Shown in pieces: positions 1 through 7,872 of a stretch of 21,196 nucleotides of DNA. A model generated the notes under the pieces. It made no database searches. It was given only the letters and a program-made list of their open reading frames with translations, and had not been told where the DNA came from. The number at the start of each line of letters is the position of its first letter. Within the stretch, counting starts at the first letter, position 1. The stretch is from a virus, in the IMG/VR virus record IMGVR_UViG_3300036760_000319, positions 1 through 21,196 of that record; one strand, 5' to 3'. Position numbers and translations under genes: made by a program.

Positions 1-611
1 GTGAAGTGTATGCCGTCCGTCAGGTGAATAGAACCGCTCAAGTCGCTCCCCCGCCGCATGCCCCAATGCAGGAATCCTTGGAGGCTGTTGCGCCCCACGA
101 TCTGTTCTAGCCACCACTCCTGCCCTACCTTGTCTGCTAGGTCGTCTAGGGCATCCCCCAGGTACATGCCGCCTGCCTGGAATGTCCCGCGAAAGGGGCC
201 ACAAGGCTCATTTCGGACACTAGGCAGGAAGCCGGTCGGGTTATGGCTGTTGACCAACTGAAGCGCCTGCAACGCGATGATGCCAGCGGCGCGGTTGCTG
301 TAGGAGACCCTAAGCGGAATCCGCCGCTCATAGAGCAGGGAGGCCCAGCTATCGCCGGAGACCTCCAAGACGCCGTGCTCCTCCTCTATCCGCCCGATGA
401 TGCCAATGTAGGCGTGAGCCCCACGGATCACCACCAGGTTGCCCTGTTTGATCGTATCCCTATTGGCGCCTGGGTCGGAGGCGACTACCTTGAACGAGAA
501 GGCACCATGCCCGGAGATGGTGAGCAGGCAGTTGATGTCACTGGCGGTAGGAAGCTCCGCCAACATCCGGCACGGCGCGGTGGGGTCATGGACTGTCACT
601 GCTATGCCCAC
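1..611 (-). CDS. Tail hub / Gp37-like tail protein, 3' end cut by window edge
   Basis: An open frame of 203 codons runs without a stop from a GTG at 611 to the left edge of the window. The start is chosen because a GGAGG at 617-621 lies 5 nt upstream; it overlaps the end of the preceding distal-tail gene by 10 nt. The visible part has a beta-rich N-terminus (NLVVIRG at 58-64, YIGIIGRIEEE at 69-79, then VLEVSGDSWASLLYERRIP at 81-99). A helical stretch follows with GDALDDLADKVGQEWW at 152-167. This pattern is that of siphovirus tail hub or baseplate proteins, such as the ReqiPepy6 Gp37-like family, which follow the distal tail protein and bind the tail tip to the adsorption apparatus. Placement after tape measure and distal tail protein fits. 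The family name is inferred from pattern and position; the missing C-terminus could carry other domains. Confidence 0.72.
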   Translation of the reverse strand, partial: MGIAVTVHDPTAPCRMLAELPTASDINCLLTISGHGAFSFKVVASDPGANRDTIKQGNLVVIRGAHAYIGIIGRIEEEHGVLEVSGDSWASLLYERRIPLRVSYSNRAAGIIALQALQLVNSHNPTGFLPSVRNEPCGPFRGTFQAGGMYLGDALDDLADKVGQEWWLEQIVGRNSLQGFLHWGMRRGSDLSGSIHLTDGIHF

Positions 612-3490
612 GGGTGCCTCCACAGGGTCTTAACCCTCACTACCCCGATGCCCGCCTCTATGTAGCTCAGGTCAACCTCCCCGGCGTCCAGCCGCATCCA
701 TTCCGCCTCGTCGGAGGGCGTCAGCAGGCCGGGCACGTTCTCGCCCGTGTCGGAGCGGATGACCGTGTGCGCCATGCAGTCGATGGCGATAGTCGGGATG
801 AGGCCAATGCGGAAATCATGGTCTTCGCCGCTCGTCTCCCAGGAATCGCCATCCCAGTAGTAACCTGCCCCAAAGGGGTAGTCCCCTACCGCCAACCCAC
901 GCCAACGATAGTATTTGGCAGCGTCAACGGCTCCGCTGCGGGCGATGGCTATGTGGTATTGGGTGCCTGCGACGAGGCTGGGCGGCGTGGCAAAGACAAA
1001 CTGTATCCAGTCGCCGGTTGTAGTTAGGCTGGCCCCCGCAACCGGCGTAGCCGTGCCGTTGGCGATGGGCGTTCCGCTGGGCTTGCCCCCGGCGTCGGTC
1101 TCAATTCGCAAGGTTACGTTGTCAACTGGGGCGCCTACCTTGCACAGCCATGCCCAGATGAAGGGCACCGTCTGAGCCGCCCCTACCTTGAATCCTTGAC
1201 TCCTCTTCTCAACACCAGCAGCAGCGCCAAAGAGGTTCCAGGCATTGCTCTTGTCGTACATTTCGGCGATGAGGCTCGGCACGATGCCCAGGGTAAGCTC
1301 CTGGTCGGTGTCATTGTTCTTGAGCGTGCCCTGAAGCCGGTAGATATGCTCCTGCGTAGCTCGGATGATGCTTGGTGTCCTGGGGGTCGCGTTGTCGAGC
1401 ACGATTTTCAAGTTACCGGCCACGACTGTCTGTCCAGAGCCGGTGGGCGCCTCCGATTGTTTCTCAGCAGCGGGCATCCCCAGGATGGCGAAGCGGGCTG
1501 TGCGTCCGGTCTTTATCCACTTAGCCAGGGCAACGTCGTATTTCCACATGCACCCATGCGGATAGACGTAGGCAGCTACCGCCGAGCTTGAGATGTAGAT
1601 CGTGCCCACTCGCGGCGGCGCAGACCGCACGAAGATAAGATAGTAGGCGCCCGCCTGAAGCCAGGGGCGCCGCTTGAGGGCGGTAGACTCATCGAAGAGC
1701 AGGGGAATGTCAAAATAACCTTCGGACAAACCAGCAGAGGCGAAGACGAAGGCCCCGCACGCGGACTTGTTAAAATCAGGATGGCCGTCCGTCTCCCCGA
1801 CGATGTAGACAGCGAACTCGCCGCTACCATCAGCAGATTTCTTGAGCCGGACGACCAGCCCAGAAAGCTCCGTGTCCTGGTCAAGCACGAACCGCTGGCA
1901 GCGCGTCCAACTGAAGTTGTCGTCATTGGCAGGAATAGCCTCACCATCGTCATCGAGTGTCCTACACCCGGTCACGGGCAGCAGGTTGGCGCTCCAACGT
2001 ATGCGGGAGAGCACGGCGGGCGGCGTGAGGGTCACAGCATTGCCGTCATTGGTCGAGCAGTACCGCTTCAGCAGCGTCTCAAGGCCCTCTATATCCGTCC
2101 CGAAGACCTCTAGGCCCAGCAGGTCATTCACCACCACATCATGCGTGATAGCGTTGGCTGCCGCCTTAACACCGCAGGGGACATACAACTCAAGGCTGTT
2201 AGCCTGGGGCCTGGCCGCCGAGGGCGGTAGGTCATAGAAGTCAAACCAGCTAGTTGGCGGGTTATCCGCGTCAAGCGAGACCAGCGGGGAGAGCAGGTTG
2301 TCCTCATAGAAGGCCCGGAGAAGCTGGCCGCTCCTATCTGTGCCCGGCGCCACGTAGGAGCCGGTGACGTTGTGCTGCTCATTGGTAGAGGAAGATAGCT
2401 CAATGATTGGCGCTTCTGCGTCTGGCGCGGCCCCGGATATAGCCTCATTCGCATAGTCGGTGAGAATCTCAATCTCGTGCGCTACCAGGTAGAGCTTGTC
2501 GCCCGCCGTACCCGTCCACCTATCTGTGTTCCGGGCTCCCCGCACGATGCCGCAGAGGGCCGTTGGGGTCTTGCTGGTGTACTGGTAGCACTCGTACCCG
2601 CCACTGCACTTGAAGAAGCCATTCTCAGGCCAGAGAGAGGTATCGTCTACCGCTAGTTCCCCGCCGTTCACTGGGCTGGAAGCCGTGATGTCCTGCAGCA
2701 GCACAGCGGAGATGGCGGGCTTGAAGTCTAGGGCAATCCATAGCCGGAGGTATTGGGCAGCAACCGCCTTGGCCCAGAACTTCGTCGGCACGCCGTCCAC
2801 GAGCACGCGGATGTCTTTCCAGTCGGCCCGTAGGCGCCCGGCGGCCACCTCTGCTGCATAGTCTATGTACCCGGCGTTGGCGGAGCCCGCGATCTCCAAC
2901 GGATAGTTGCTGGCCGGAAACTCCGAACGCCAAGCACAAATGACCTGCCAGCGGCGTGTGTAGCCATCCGTATGTGGCCTGAGCACAAGCGGACTCATCT
3001 CAAAGACGGGGAGAGCCCTTACGGTGCCCGCGTTAGTCACGGGCCAACTTGTTGGGCTGGTGTCGATAATCTGCTCGTCGCTCTGTAGCTCATCACTCTC
3101 GAAGATGGGCTTGGCAACGTAGAGGCGCACGATGAAGGCGTCAATGCTGTTCGGGAGTGCCCGCACGTTGATGGTCTTCACGGTCAGCCGGTAGGTCACG
3201 GGCGGATCGCTGCCGTCTACAGCGGTCAGCAGCACATCGCCTTTGTGGGGGTCGAAGAGGGTCTTGAAGGCATTGAGGGCCGCCTGCGTTGTGTTCTTCA
3301 TGCGGACGTAGAGGGGCAGCACGAGGCTCTGGGGCTGCGAACGCGGCGACGTGGGGAAGGCCCCCGCAACCTCTACCTCTACCGGCTCTTCGGTCACAAG
3401 GCAGAGCGGATCATGCTCACGCAGGAACTTCGCCTCATAGTCAGTGGCGAGCATCGTGCCGTCGAAGGTGGTAGGAGTCAGCTTGTACAT
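602..3490 (-). CDS. Large distal tail (Dit-like) protein with inserted beta modules
   Basis: This 962-residue protein starts four bases inside the end of the tape measure frame (TAATG junction). Residues 1-260 look like the N-terminal belt of distal tail proteins. Residues 900-962 (DCMAHTVI at 904-911, EAGIGVVRVKTLWRHPW at 945-961) look like the short beta domain that closes them. Between these sits a large insertion. Residues 277-336 form a small beta module with YQYTSK and GIVRGARNT. Residues about 523-670 and 755-897 are two successive jelly-roll-like regions, each with a 'QxF.V' opening strand and a late 'LQAGAYYLIF' or 'LVAGTQYHIAIA' strand. Classical Dit proteins are roughly 200-300 residues long, so this is an enlarged 'evolved' form, probably with carbohydrate-binding or adsorption modules at the tail tip. 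The Dit identity is inferred from position and both termini. Confidence 0.72.
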   Translation of the reverse strand: MYKLTPTTFDGTMLATDYEAKFLREHDPLCLVTEEPVEVEVAGAFPTSPRSQPQSLVLPLYVRMKNTTQAALNAFKTLFDPHKGDVLLTAVDGSDPPVTYRLTVKTINVRALPNSIDAFIVRLYVAKPIFESDELQSDEQIIDTSPTSWPVTNAGTVRALPVFEMSPLVLRPHTDGYTRRWQVICAWRSEFPASNYPLEIAGSANAGYIDYAAEVAAGRLRADWKDIRVLVDGVPTKFWAKAVAAQYLRLWIALDFKPAISAVLLQDITASSPVNGGELAVDDTSLWPENGFFKCSGGYECYQYTSKTPTALCGIVRGARNTDRWTGTAGDKLYLVAHEIEILTDYANEAISGAAPDAEAPIIELSSSTNEQHNVTGSYVAPGTDRSGQLLRAFYEDNLLSPLVSLDADNPPTSWFDFYDLPPSAARPQANSLELYVPCGVKAAANAITHDVVVNDLLGLEVFGTDIEGLETLLKRYCSTNDGNAVTLTPPAVLSRIRWSANLLPVTGCRTLDDDGEAIPANDDNFSWTRCQRFVLDQDTELSGLVVRLKKSADGSGEFAVYIVGETDGHPDFNKSACGAFVFASAGLSEGYFDIPLLFDESTALKRRPWLQAGAYYLIFVRSAPPRVGTIYISSSAVAAYVYPHGCMWKYDVALAKWIKTGRTARFAILGMPAAEKQSEAPTGSGQTVVAGNLKIVLDNATPRTPSIIRATQEHIYRLQGTLKNNDTDQELTLGIVPSLIAEMYDKSNAWNLFGAAAGVEKRSQGFKVGAAQTVPFIWAWLCKVGAPVDNVTLRIETDAGGKPSGTPIANGTATPVAGASLTTTGDWIQFVFATPPSLVAGTQYHIAIARSGAVDAAKYYRWRGLAVGDYPFGAGYYWDGDSWETSGEDHDFRIGLIPTIAIDCMAHTVIRSDTGENVPGLLTPSDEAEWMRLDAGEVDLSYIEAGIGVVRVKTLWRHPWA

Positions 3491-5313
3491 TAGGCACCCC
3501 TAAACAGGCGGTCGGTCTCACGTAGAGCCATCCGCGGATCGGCGTTCGGGAAGACGTTGTTGATACGCCCATAGTTGTTGATGGTCTGGCCGCCCCGGAA
3601 TAGATCGCGGCTCTCGCGGTTCGAGTACACGTCTGCGCCGGAGGGCAAGGCCACAATCTCAGGGCCGCGCTCACCGACCAGGGCGAGCCCGCCGGGGAAG
3701 CCCCGCATACCCTCGGCCAGCTTGAAGATGCTCAGATCGGGGTTCCAATCGATGCCCACATACTTGCCGAAGATGGTCTTCCCGACGGAGATATGCAGGT
3801 TGGCGTCGGCCCAGTCAATCATGGCATTCCAACCGCCCTTGATGAGGTTGAGGAAGGCGTCCTTGATGTCCCCCACGAAACCCCCGATGGCCCCAACCAG
3901 ACCGCCGATGGCGTCCTTGATTGCCGTCACCAGGGCACCGGCAAGGGAGGTGCCCGCGTTGGCCCAGTCGCCCAGGAAGCCGAGCACCCTGCCGGGCAGC
4001 GCCTCGATGAAGCTGATGATGTCGCCGATGATCTCGCCCACCTTCGCCTTGACCTCTTCGAAGTGGGTCACGATGAAGAAGAGCCCACCGGCGGGCGGGA
4101 AGAGGATGCCCAGCGCGACGGTAACGATGGTCTGCCAGTTCTCCTTCAGCCAGTCCATAGCGTCGGTGATAATGCCCACCACTTTGTCCTTCAGGCTGAT
4201 GAAGAAGCCGGGAATCGTATCCGTGAAGAATGGCCCCACGATGTCAGTGAAGAAGCCAAGAACGGTATCCCATACCGCCTTAATTTTCGGCCAGATGTCA
4301 TCCCAATGCTTGACGATTTCGATGATGCCCAGAACCAGGAGGGCGATGGCCGCAGTGATGGCAACAACGGGCGCGTAGGCTATGAGGAAGGCAGCGCCAG
4401 TGGCTAGTAGGGCAGCCGCGTGTGCAATCTCTGCCACTGTCCAGGCCGCAATAGCGGGCGTCACGACCATAGCGATGGCAACGCCAAGGGCCACGAGCAC
4501 CTCCTTGTGGTCGCTGAGGAAACTGATAACAGGCTCGATGGCCGCCTTAGCTACGTTGAAAGCCCCTGAGAGCACCGGCCCCACTACGGCAGCCATGTTC
4601 TGAATGGCCGGGATGATATCCTTCGTCAGCACGCCGACTAGCGCGGTCATCACGGGTAGGAGGGCCGTCCCGATCTGTACTTGCAGGTCGTGCATCTGAA
4701 TCTTCGCGGCCTCCATCTGGCCAGCCGAGGATGCGGCGAATGCGTCCGCTTGGCCACCGAACTTTTCCTGAATCTTGCCAAAGAGTTCGGCCTCGCCAGC
4801 GCCCTTCTCGATAGAGATGCCATAACGTGAGAGGACATTCACGTTCTCGTCTGTGGCCTTGCCCAGGAGCTTGGAGGCGGTGTAGAGATCAACGTGGGCA
4901 CCACGGGCCAAATCCGCAGCCATCCCCATACGCTTCTGCGCTTCCTCCGCGCTTCCGGTCTGAGCGGTGAGCAGGGCAAGGGCATCCGCCTGATCCTGGT
5001 AGCTAAAGCCCGCTGCCTTGCCCTTGTCTATCGTGGCGTCGATTTGGCCCTTGATGGCATCGTATGAAGTCCCCGTGTTCTCTATCGCGGTCTTCAGGCG
5101 GATTTCAGCGGCTTCGTGGTCGGCGGCAGCCTGCGTCGCGTCCATGAGCATGCCGGGCGCCGCCATGACGCCTTGCGACATGACGATACCGCCCGCAATC
5201 GTACCGACCTTGCCGAGGGCAGAGCCCAGCCCGCCCGCCTTCTTCTCGACTTGGTTGAGGACGCCGGAGGCTTCGTCGCTACCCTTGATATGGATTATGA
5301 CATCGTTAGGCAT
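3490..5313 (-). CDS. Tail tape measure protein
   Basis: This 607-residue protein has the composition of a tape measure: alanine- and glycine-rich helices, amphipathic N-terminal repeats (residues 1-225) and strongly hydrophobic segments (about 270-345 and 390-420) of the kind thought to enter the host membrane during DNA injection. The C-terminal stretch from 544, with ALVGERGPEIVALPSGADVY, is a frequent ending of siphovirus tape measures. The ATG follows directly after the TAG of the frameshifted chaperone frame, so translation is probably coupled. It sets tail length; by the usual rule of about 0.15 nm per residue the tail would be near 90 nm, fairly short. It is followed by the distal tail gene with a 1-nt overlap. 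No lysozyme or peptidase domain is visible. Confidence 0.93.
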   Translation of the reverse strand: MPNDVIIHIKGSDEASGVLNQVEKKAGGLGSALGKVGTIAGGIVMSQGVMAAPGMLMDATQAAADHEAAEIRLKTAIENTGTSYDAIKGQIDATIDKGKAAGFSYQDQADALALLTAQTGSAEEAQKRMGMAADLARGAHVDLYTASKLLGKATDENVNVLSRYGISIEKGAGEAELFGKIQEKFGGQADAFAASSAGQMEAAKIQMHDLQVQIGTALLPVMTALVGVLTKDIIPAIQNMAAVVGPVLSGAFNVAKAAIEPVISFLSDHKEVLVALGVAIAMVVTPAIAAWTVAEIAHAAALLATGAAFLIAYAPVVAITAAIALLVLGIIEIVKHWDDIWPKIKAVWDTVLGFFTDIVGPFFTDTIPGFFISLKDKVVGIITDAMDWLKENWQTIVTVALGILFPPAGGLFFIVTHFEEVKAKVGEIIGDIISFIEALPGRVLGFLGDWANAGTSLAGALVTAIKDAIGGLVGAIGGFVGDIKDAFLNLIKGGWNAMIDWADANLHISVGKTIFGKYVGIDWNPDLSIFKLAEGMRGFPGGLALVGERGPEIVALPSGADVYSNRESRDLFRGGQTINNYGRINNVFPNADPRMALRETDRLFRGA

Positions 5314-5834
5314 CTACTTAGGCTTCCTCGCTGCCGCTTCTACGGCGAGCAGCAGCAGCGTCGAGCTAGGCTCCCGGAGCACCTGGCTCGGCAGGCAATG
5401 GAAACGCTCGCTGAGGGCAAGGATGAACTCGGCTTCTACAAGCTCCCACGGCTTCTCTACGCGGTTGCCGCCGGAGTCATAGGCTCCTCCGACCTGCTTC
5501 CAACGGGTGAGGGCTGTCCTAAAGGGGCAGGGGGCTCGGTCAGAGCCTTCACCAACTCCTCAGCCAGCCGCCGTATGAAGAGCGGAGGCACCCGTAGCAC
5601 ACCCTCATAGCTCGCCGGTAGAGCGCCCTTCTCGTCCTCTAGGTTCCAATCCACAAGGATGCTGGCTATAAACCGGCAAAGCTGTTCTGTGCTCTCCGGG
5701 TCGGCCTGAAGCCGCTGGATAGCGATGAACTCCCCGATGGGGAAGTCAAGCTGTACCCTGACCTCGGCGCCCTTGTAGTCCTCGTCCTCGAAGATGAGCC
5801 GGGCGATGCGCTGCTTAAACTTGAAGTTGGGCAT
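5314..5834 (-). CDS. Tail assembly chaperone, -1 frameshift product (gpGT-like)
   Basis: The second frame has no plausible start of its own. It is open from upstream of the heptamer to a TAG at 5314-5316, directly abutting the tape measure ATG at 5313. After slipping at 5520-5526, decoding would go ...EPPAPL (residue 105), then RTALTRWKQVGG and on through KPWELVEAEFILAL to ARKPK. This adds 68 residues, giving a 173-residue fusion. It is the classical G/GT arrangement known from lambda and most siphoviruses. The extension is charged and helical, as expected for the part that contacts the tape measure. The feature spans both frames; it is one protein joined at 5520 by re-reading one base. The frame and heptamer are read directly from the sequence; the efficiency of shifting is unknown. 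Confidence 0.83.
5457..5834 (-). CDS. Tail assembly chaperone, unshifted product (gpG-like)
   Basis: This 125-residue protein sits immediately upstream of the tape measure, the place where siphoviruses keep their tail assembly chaperone. It begins with MPNFKFKQRIARLIF and is acidic and helical through residues 16-100; the last 20 residues are proline- and serine-rich and look like read-on sequence before a stop. An AGGAGG lies just upstream (ATAGGAGGGCTTAG before ATG). A perfect slippery heptamer, CCCTTTA, lies at codons 104-105, and an open -1 frame continues to the tape measure start. The short form and the frameshifted form together are expected to coat the tape measure while tube subunits polymerise. 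Sequence similarity to a named chaperone cannot be tested here, but position and slippery site make the call strong. Confidence 0.85.
   Translation of the reverse strand: MPNFKFKQRIARLIFEDEDYKGAEVRVQLDFPIGEFIAIQRLQADPESTEQLCRFIASILVDWNLEDEKGALPASYEGVLRVPPLFIRRLAEELVKALTEPPAPLGQPSPVGSRSEEPMTPAATA
5520..5526 (-). promoter_or_regulatory. -1 ribosomal frameshift site CCCTTTA
   Basis: On the minus strand the heptamer reads C CCT TTA in the phase of the chaperone frame. It fits X XXY YYZ exactly: CCT re-pairs as CCC and TTA as TTT after a one-base backward slip. It falls 20 codons before the stop of the unshifted frame and leads into the only open frame that reaches the tape measure gene. Confidence 0.82.
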
Positions 5835-5844
5835 CTAAGCCCTC

Positions 5845-6255
5845 CTATGGTGCGAACGTCGGCACCACGCCGTCGCTGAGCTTGCCAGTGGCCGTCCAGG
5901 TCAGCGAGCCGTCCGCCCCGCGAGCGATGTTGTAGCTCGTGAAGATCATCTCCATGTCAAGCGTCACACCGTCGGGGTAGCCGACAGTGACCGTCCGGCC
6001 AACCTCGCCCGCCTTGAGCACGCCGATGTCCTTGAAGACGCTGTGCGAGACATCCTTGTTGAAGGTGCCCTTTAAGCTGATCTCGGCGTCTCCCAAGAGC
6101 AGCAGGCGCTCTAGGGCCTCAACGTCGATGCCCGTCACGTTCTGCTCGCCCCGCGACGTGTTGACTGTGAAATCAGTCACGTCATTCTCGATGGGTACAG
6201 GGGCGCCGCCGGAGTCATCTACCGACAGGCTCATGCCCAATCCACTGATCTTCAT
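5845..6255 (-). CDS. Second tail tube-like protein
   Basis: This 136-residue protein lies between the main tail tube gene and the chaperone. It is related to its upstream neighbour. TGIDVEALERLLLLGDAEISLKG (residues 41-63) matches TGLDVSAIERIHGLQSGELSVNT in the larger protein. SYNIARGADGSLTWTATGKLSDG matches TYNTARAADGALTGTVQVKSSG. It has the one-domain length of a minimal tube protein and lacks the extra C-terminal domain of the neighbour. It could be a second tube subunit, a tube initiator or a minor ring protein. A TAGGAGA site precedes the ATG. The homology is visible by eye; the separate role is inferred. Confidence 0.75.
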   Translation of the reverse strand: MKISGLGMSLSVDDSGGAPVPIENDVTDFTVNTSRGEQNVTGIDVEALERLLLLGDAEISLKGTFNKDVSHSVFKDIGVLKAGEVGRTVTVGYPDGVTLDMEMIFTSYNIARGADGSLTWTATGKLSDGVVPTFAP

Positions 6256-6267
6256 TGTCTTTTTCTC

Positions 6268-7011
6268 CTACGGCGTTACCGGGCCGTACCGGACTACTGC
6301 GATTGCATACGTTACCGATGTGAAGCCCCCCGCGCTGGTCACGGAGACCCGTAGCCATCGCTTGATGGGGCCAGCTACTATGATGTGCTGGACGCCGGGT
6401 GCCGACGTGACCAGGGCAAAGGCCCCGACCGCCGAGTAGGGGTCAAGGTCGCCATCATCATCCGAGTCTTCGAGCACGAATGTTACATTCGTACCGGCGA
6501 AGGCAAAGACCTGTAGGTAGACCGACAGATCGCCGTCCGTGCCAACGCCGTTATCCACGCCGTCCAGGTCTTCCTCTGCCTCGCTTACGACCTTGCCAGG
6601 CGTGAGGCTGACGCCCCACTCTAGGCCCTTGGCAGCGCCGCTGGACTTGACCTGTACGGTGCCGGTCAGGGCGCCGTCCGCGGCGCGGGCCGTGTTGTAG
6701 GTAAGCTGCTTCCCCAGCAGGCAGGCCACCGGGTTGCCTAGGAGCGTGCCCCTGAAGTAGAGCACCTGCCGGTCAGCCGCCGGGATGACCTTCAGTACAG
6801 GGTGTAGGTGGGCCGTCGCCGGGTTGAGGTATGTATTTACACTCAACTCTCCGCTTTGGAGCCCGTGAATACGCTCGATGGCGCTGACATCTAGCCCCGT
6901 TGCTTCTATGGCGGCAACCTCTTTATTGGCCGCCGTGAGCGCCGCCACATCCCCTGAGAGATCGTAACCGGCGACATAGACGTGATCGGTGAGTCCTGTT
7001 GTCTTACCCAT
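6268..7011 (-). CDS. Major tail (tube) protein
   Basis: This 247-residue protein has the usual position of the major tail protein, after the tail terminator and before the chaperone. Residues 1-135 form the tube domain, with ATGLDVSAIERIHGLQSGELS and LTYNTARAADGALTGTVQVKSSG. Residues about 150-247 form an extra domain with LQVFAFAGTNVTFVLEDSDDDG and RWLRVSVTSAGGFTSVTYAIAVVRYG, a beta-sandwich pattern seen at the C-terminus of many major tail proteins, where it decorates the outside of the tube. CTAGGAGA lies upstream of the ATG. The acidic DSDDDGDLDP loop may bind a metal, but that is only a guess. Confidence 0.85.
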   Translation of the reverse strand: MGKTTGLTDHVYVAGYDLSGDVAALTAANKEVAAIEATGLDVSAIERIHGLQSGELSVNTYLNPATAHLHPVLKVIPAADRQVLYFRGTLLGNPVACLLGKQLTYNTARAADGALTGTVQVKSSGAAKGLEWGVSLTPGKVVSEAEEDLDGVDNGVGTDGDLSVYLQVFAFAGTNVTFVLEDSDDDGDLDPYSAVGAFALVTSAPGVQHIIVAGPIKRWLRVSVTSAGGFTSVTYAIAVVRYGPVTP

Positions 7012-7021
7012 AGTGTTTCTC

Positions 7022-7483
7022 CTAGCCGAAGGGCTCTACGCTGTCATTCACGATCAGCGGAATTAACACGTCTACGCAGCGAAAGATGGTGCCTGAAACA
7101 TCGACGTACCCGGCTTTCGCGCTGAGCGGTGTGCCGCATTGCCCGAACACGTCAATATTTCTGACCGTCGCTCCCAAATCCAGATCGCTGCACAAGGCGT
7201 CGAACACCGCATCAACACAGGCCACTAGCTGAGGGTCTATGTCCTCTGCTGGCTCGGCCAGCATATTCGACATCAAGCGCATGGTGAACACGTACAGACT
7301 GGACGCCCGGTTAAGTCCACTGGCATTAGCCGCTGGGCCTGCGCTGGTGAAGTAGATGGCTGCCGTAGTCCCACTAGATGATGGCGGGGATTTCGGTTCT
7401 ACACCCTGCACCTTGTCGAAGATGCCCAACCGCTGCATGGCCGATATAAGGTTCTTGAGAGTGACTCGGATGTTACTGGCCAC
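7022..7483 (-). CDS. Tail terminator protein
   Basis: I place the start at the GTG at 7483, giving 153 residues beginning (M)ASNIRVTLKNLISAMQRLG. An ATG further upstream at 7552 would give 176 residues but would bury the start inside the preceding gene. The GTG overlaps the TAG of that gene by one base (TAGTG), and AGGGAG lies 8 nt upstream, typical of termination-reinitiation. The segment SSLYVFTMRLMSNMLAEPAEDIDPQLVACVDAVF and the later GTPLSAKAGYVDVSG and CVDVLIPLIVND fit tail terminator proteins (lambda gpU role), which cap the finished tube and join it to the head. Position between the gp10-like gene and the tube gene agrees. Confidence 0.78.
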   Translation of the reverse strand: MASNIRVTLKNLISAMQRLGIFDKVQGVEPKSPPSSSGTTAAIYFTSAGPAANASGLNRASSLYVFTMRLMSNMLAEPAEDIDPQLVACVDAVFDALCSDLDLGATVRNIDVFGQCGTPLSAKAGYVDVSGTIFRCVDVLIPLIVNDSVEPFG

Positions 7484-7872
7484 TAGCTCAACTCCCTTGC
7501 TAGTTTGGCGACATACTTCTCGGCCACAGCGGGGGCCTCTTCGCTGAGCCAATCGCCGACCTGACGGAAAACATGGTAGCCACGGAAACGGCCCCGGCCA
7601 AATTCCAAGAAAGGCCCATACACGACTCCCGAATCCGTTATCAGGGCCGAGTGATCGGGCCGAAGCTCGCCATGAATGTTGCGCCGGTAGTGGCCGGTGC
7701 TCTTGCCATCGCTCAAATAGACGCCCGTAGGCGCCTTCTGAAGCAGTTGTCCGAGGCGCTCTTCGCCCTTCTCGACCAATTCCTGAAGCACCTGATCAAG
7801 CGTCTGCTCAACCTTCGGCGCAATAGCCACCGTAAAGAGTGGGCCTGTGCACTTCACGTCTAGGACAATCAT
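7483..7872 (-). CDS. HK97 gp10-like tail completion / neck protein
   Basis: This 129-residue protein carries the pattern YGPFLEFGRGRFRGYHVFRQVGDWL at residues about 85-109, the characteristic C-terminal part of HK97 gp10-type proteins that join tail to head. The N-terminal half is a helix (PKVEQTLDQVLQELVEKGEERLGQLL) followed by a strand with TGVYLSDGKSTGHYRRNIH. The ATG overlaps the stop of the connector gene by one base (TAATG). The next gene again overlaps by one base, so the three proteins of the neck are probably made in fixed proportion. Confidence 0.8.
   Translation of the reverse strand: MIVLDVKCTGPLFTVAIAPKVEQTLDQVLQELVEKGEERLGQLLQKAPTGVYLSDGKSTGHYRRNIHGELRPDHSALITDSGVVYGPFLEFGRGRFRGYHVFRQVGDWLSEEAPAVAEKYVAKLARELS

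Noticed and set aside
3575-4378. 267-codon plus-strand frame opposite the tape measure
   Set aside because: Its product is a low-complexity mirror of the tape measure gene (proline-, serine- and methionine-rich) without motifs or ribosome site; all neighbours are on the minus strand.
7022-7552. Longer reading of the tail terminator gene from 7552
   Set aside because: It would overlap the gp10-like gene by 70 bases; the GTG at 7483 has a good ribosome site and the usual TAGTG junction.
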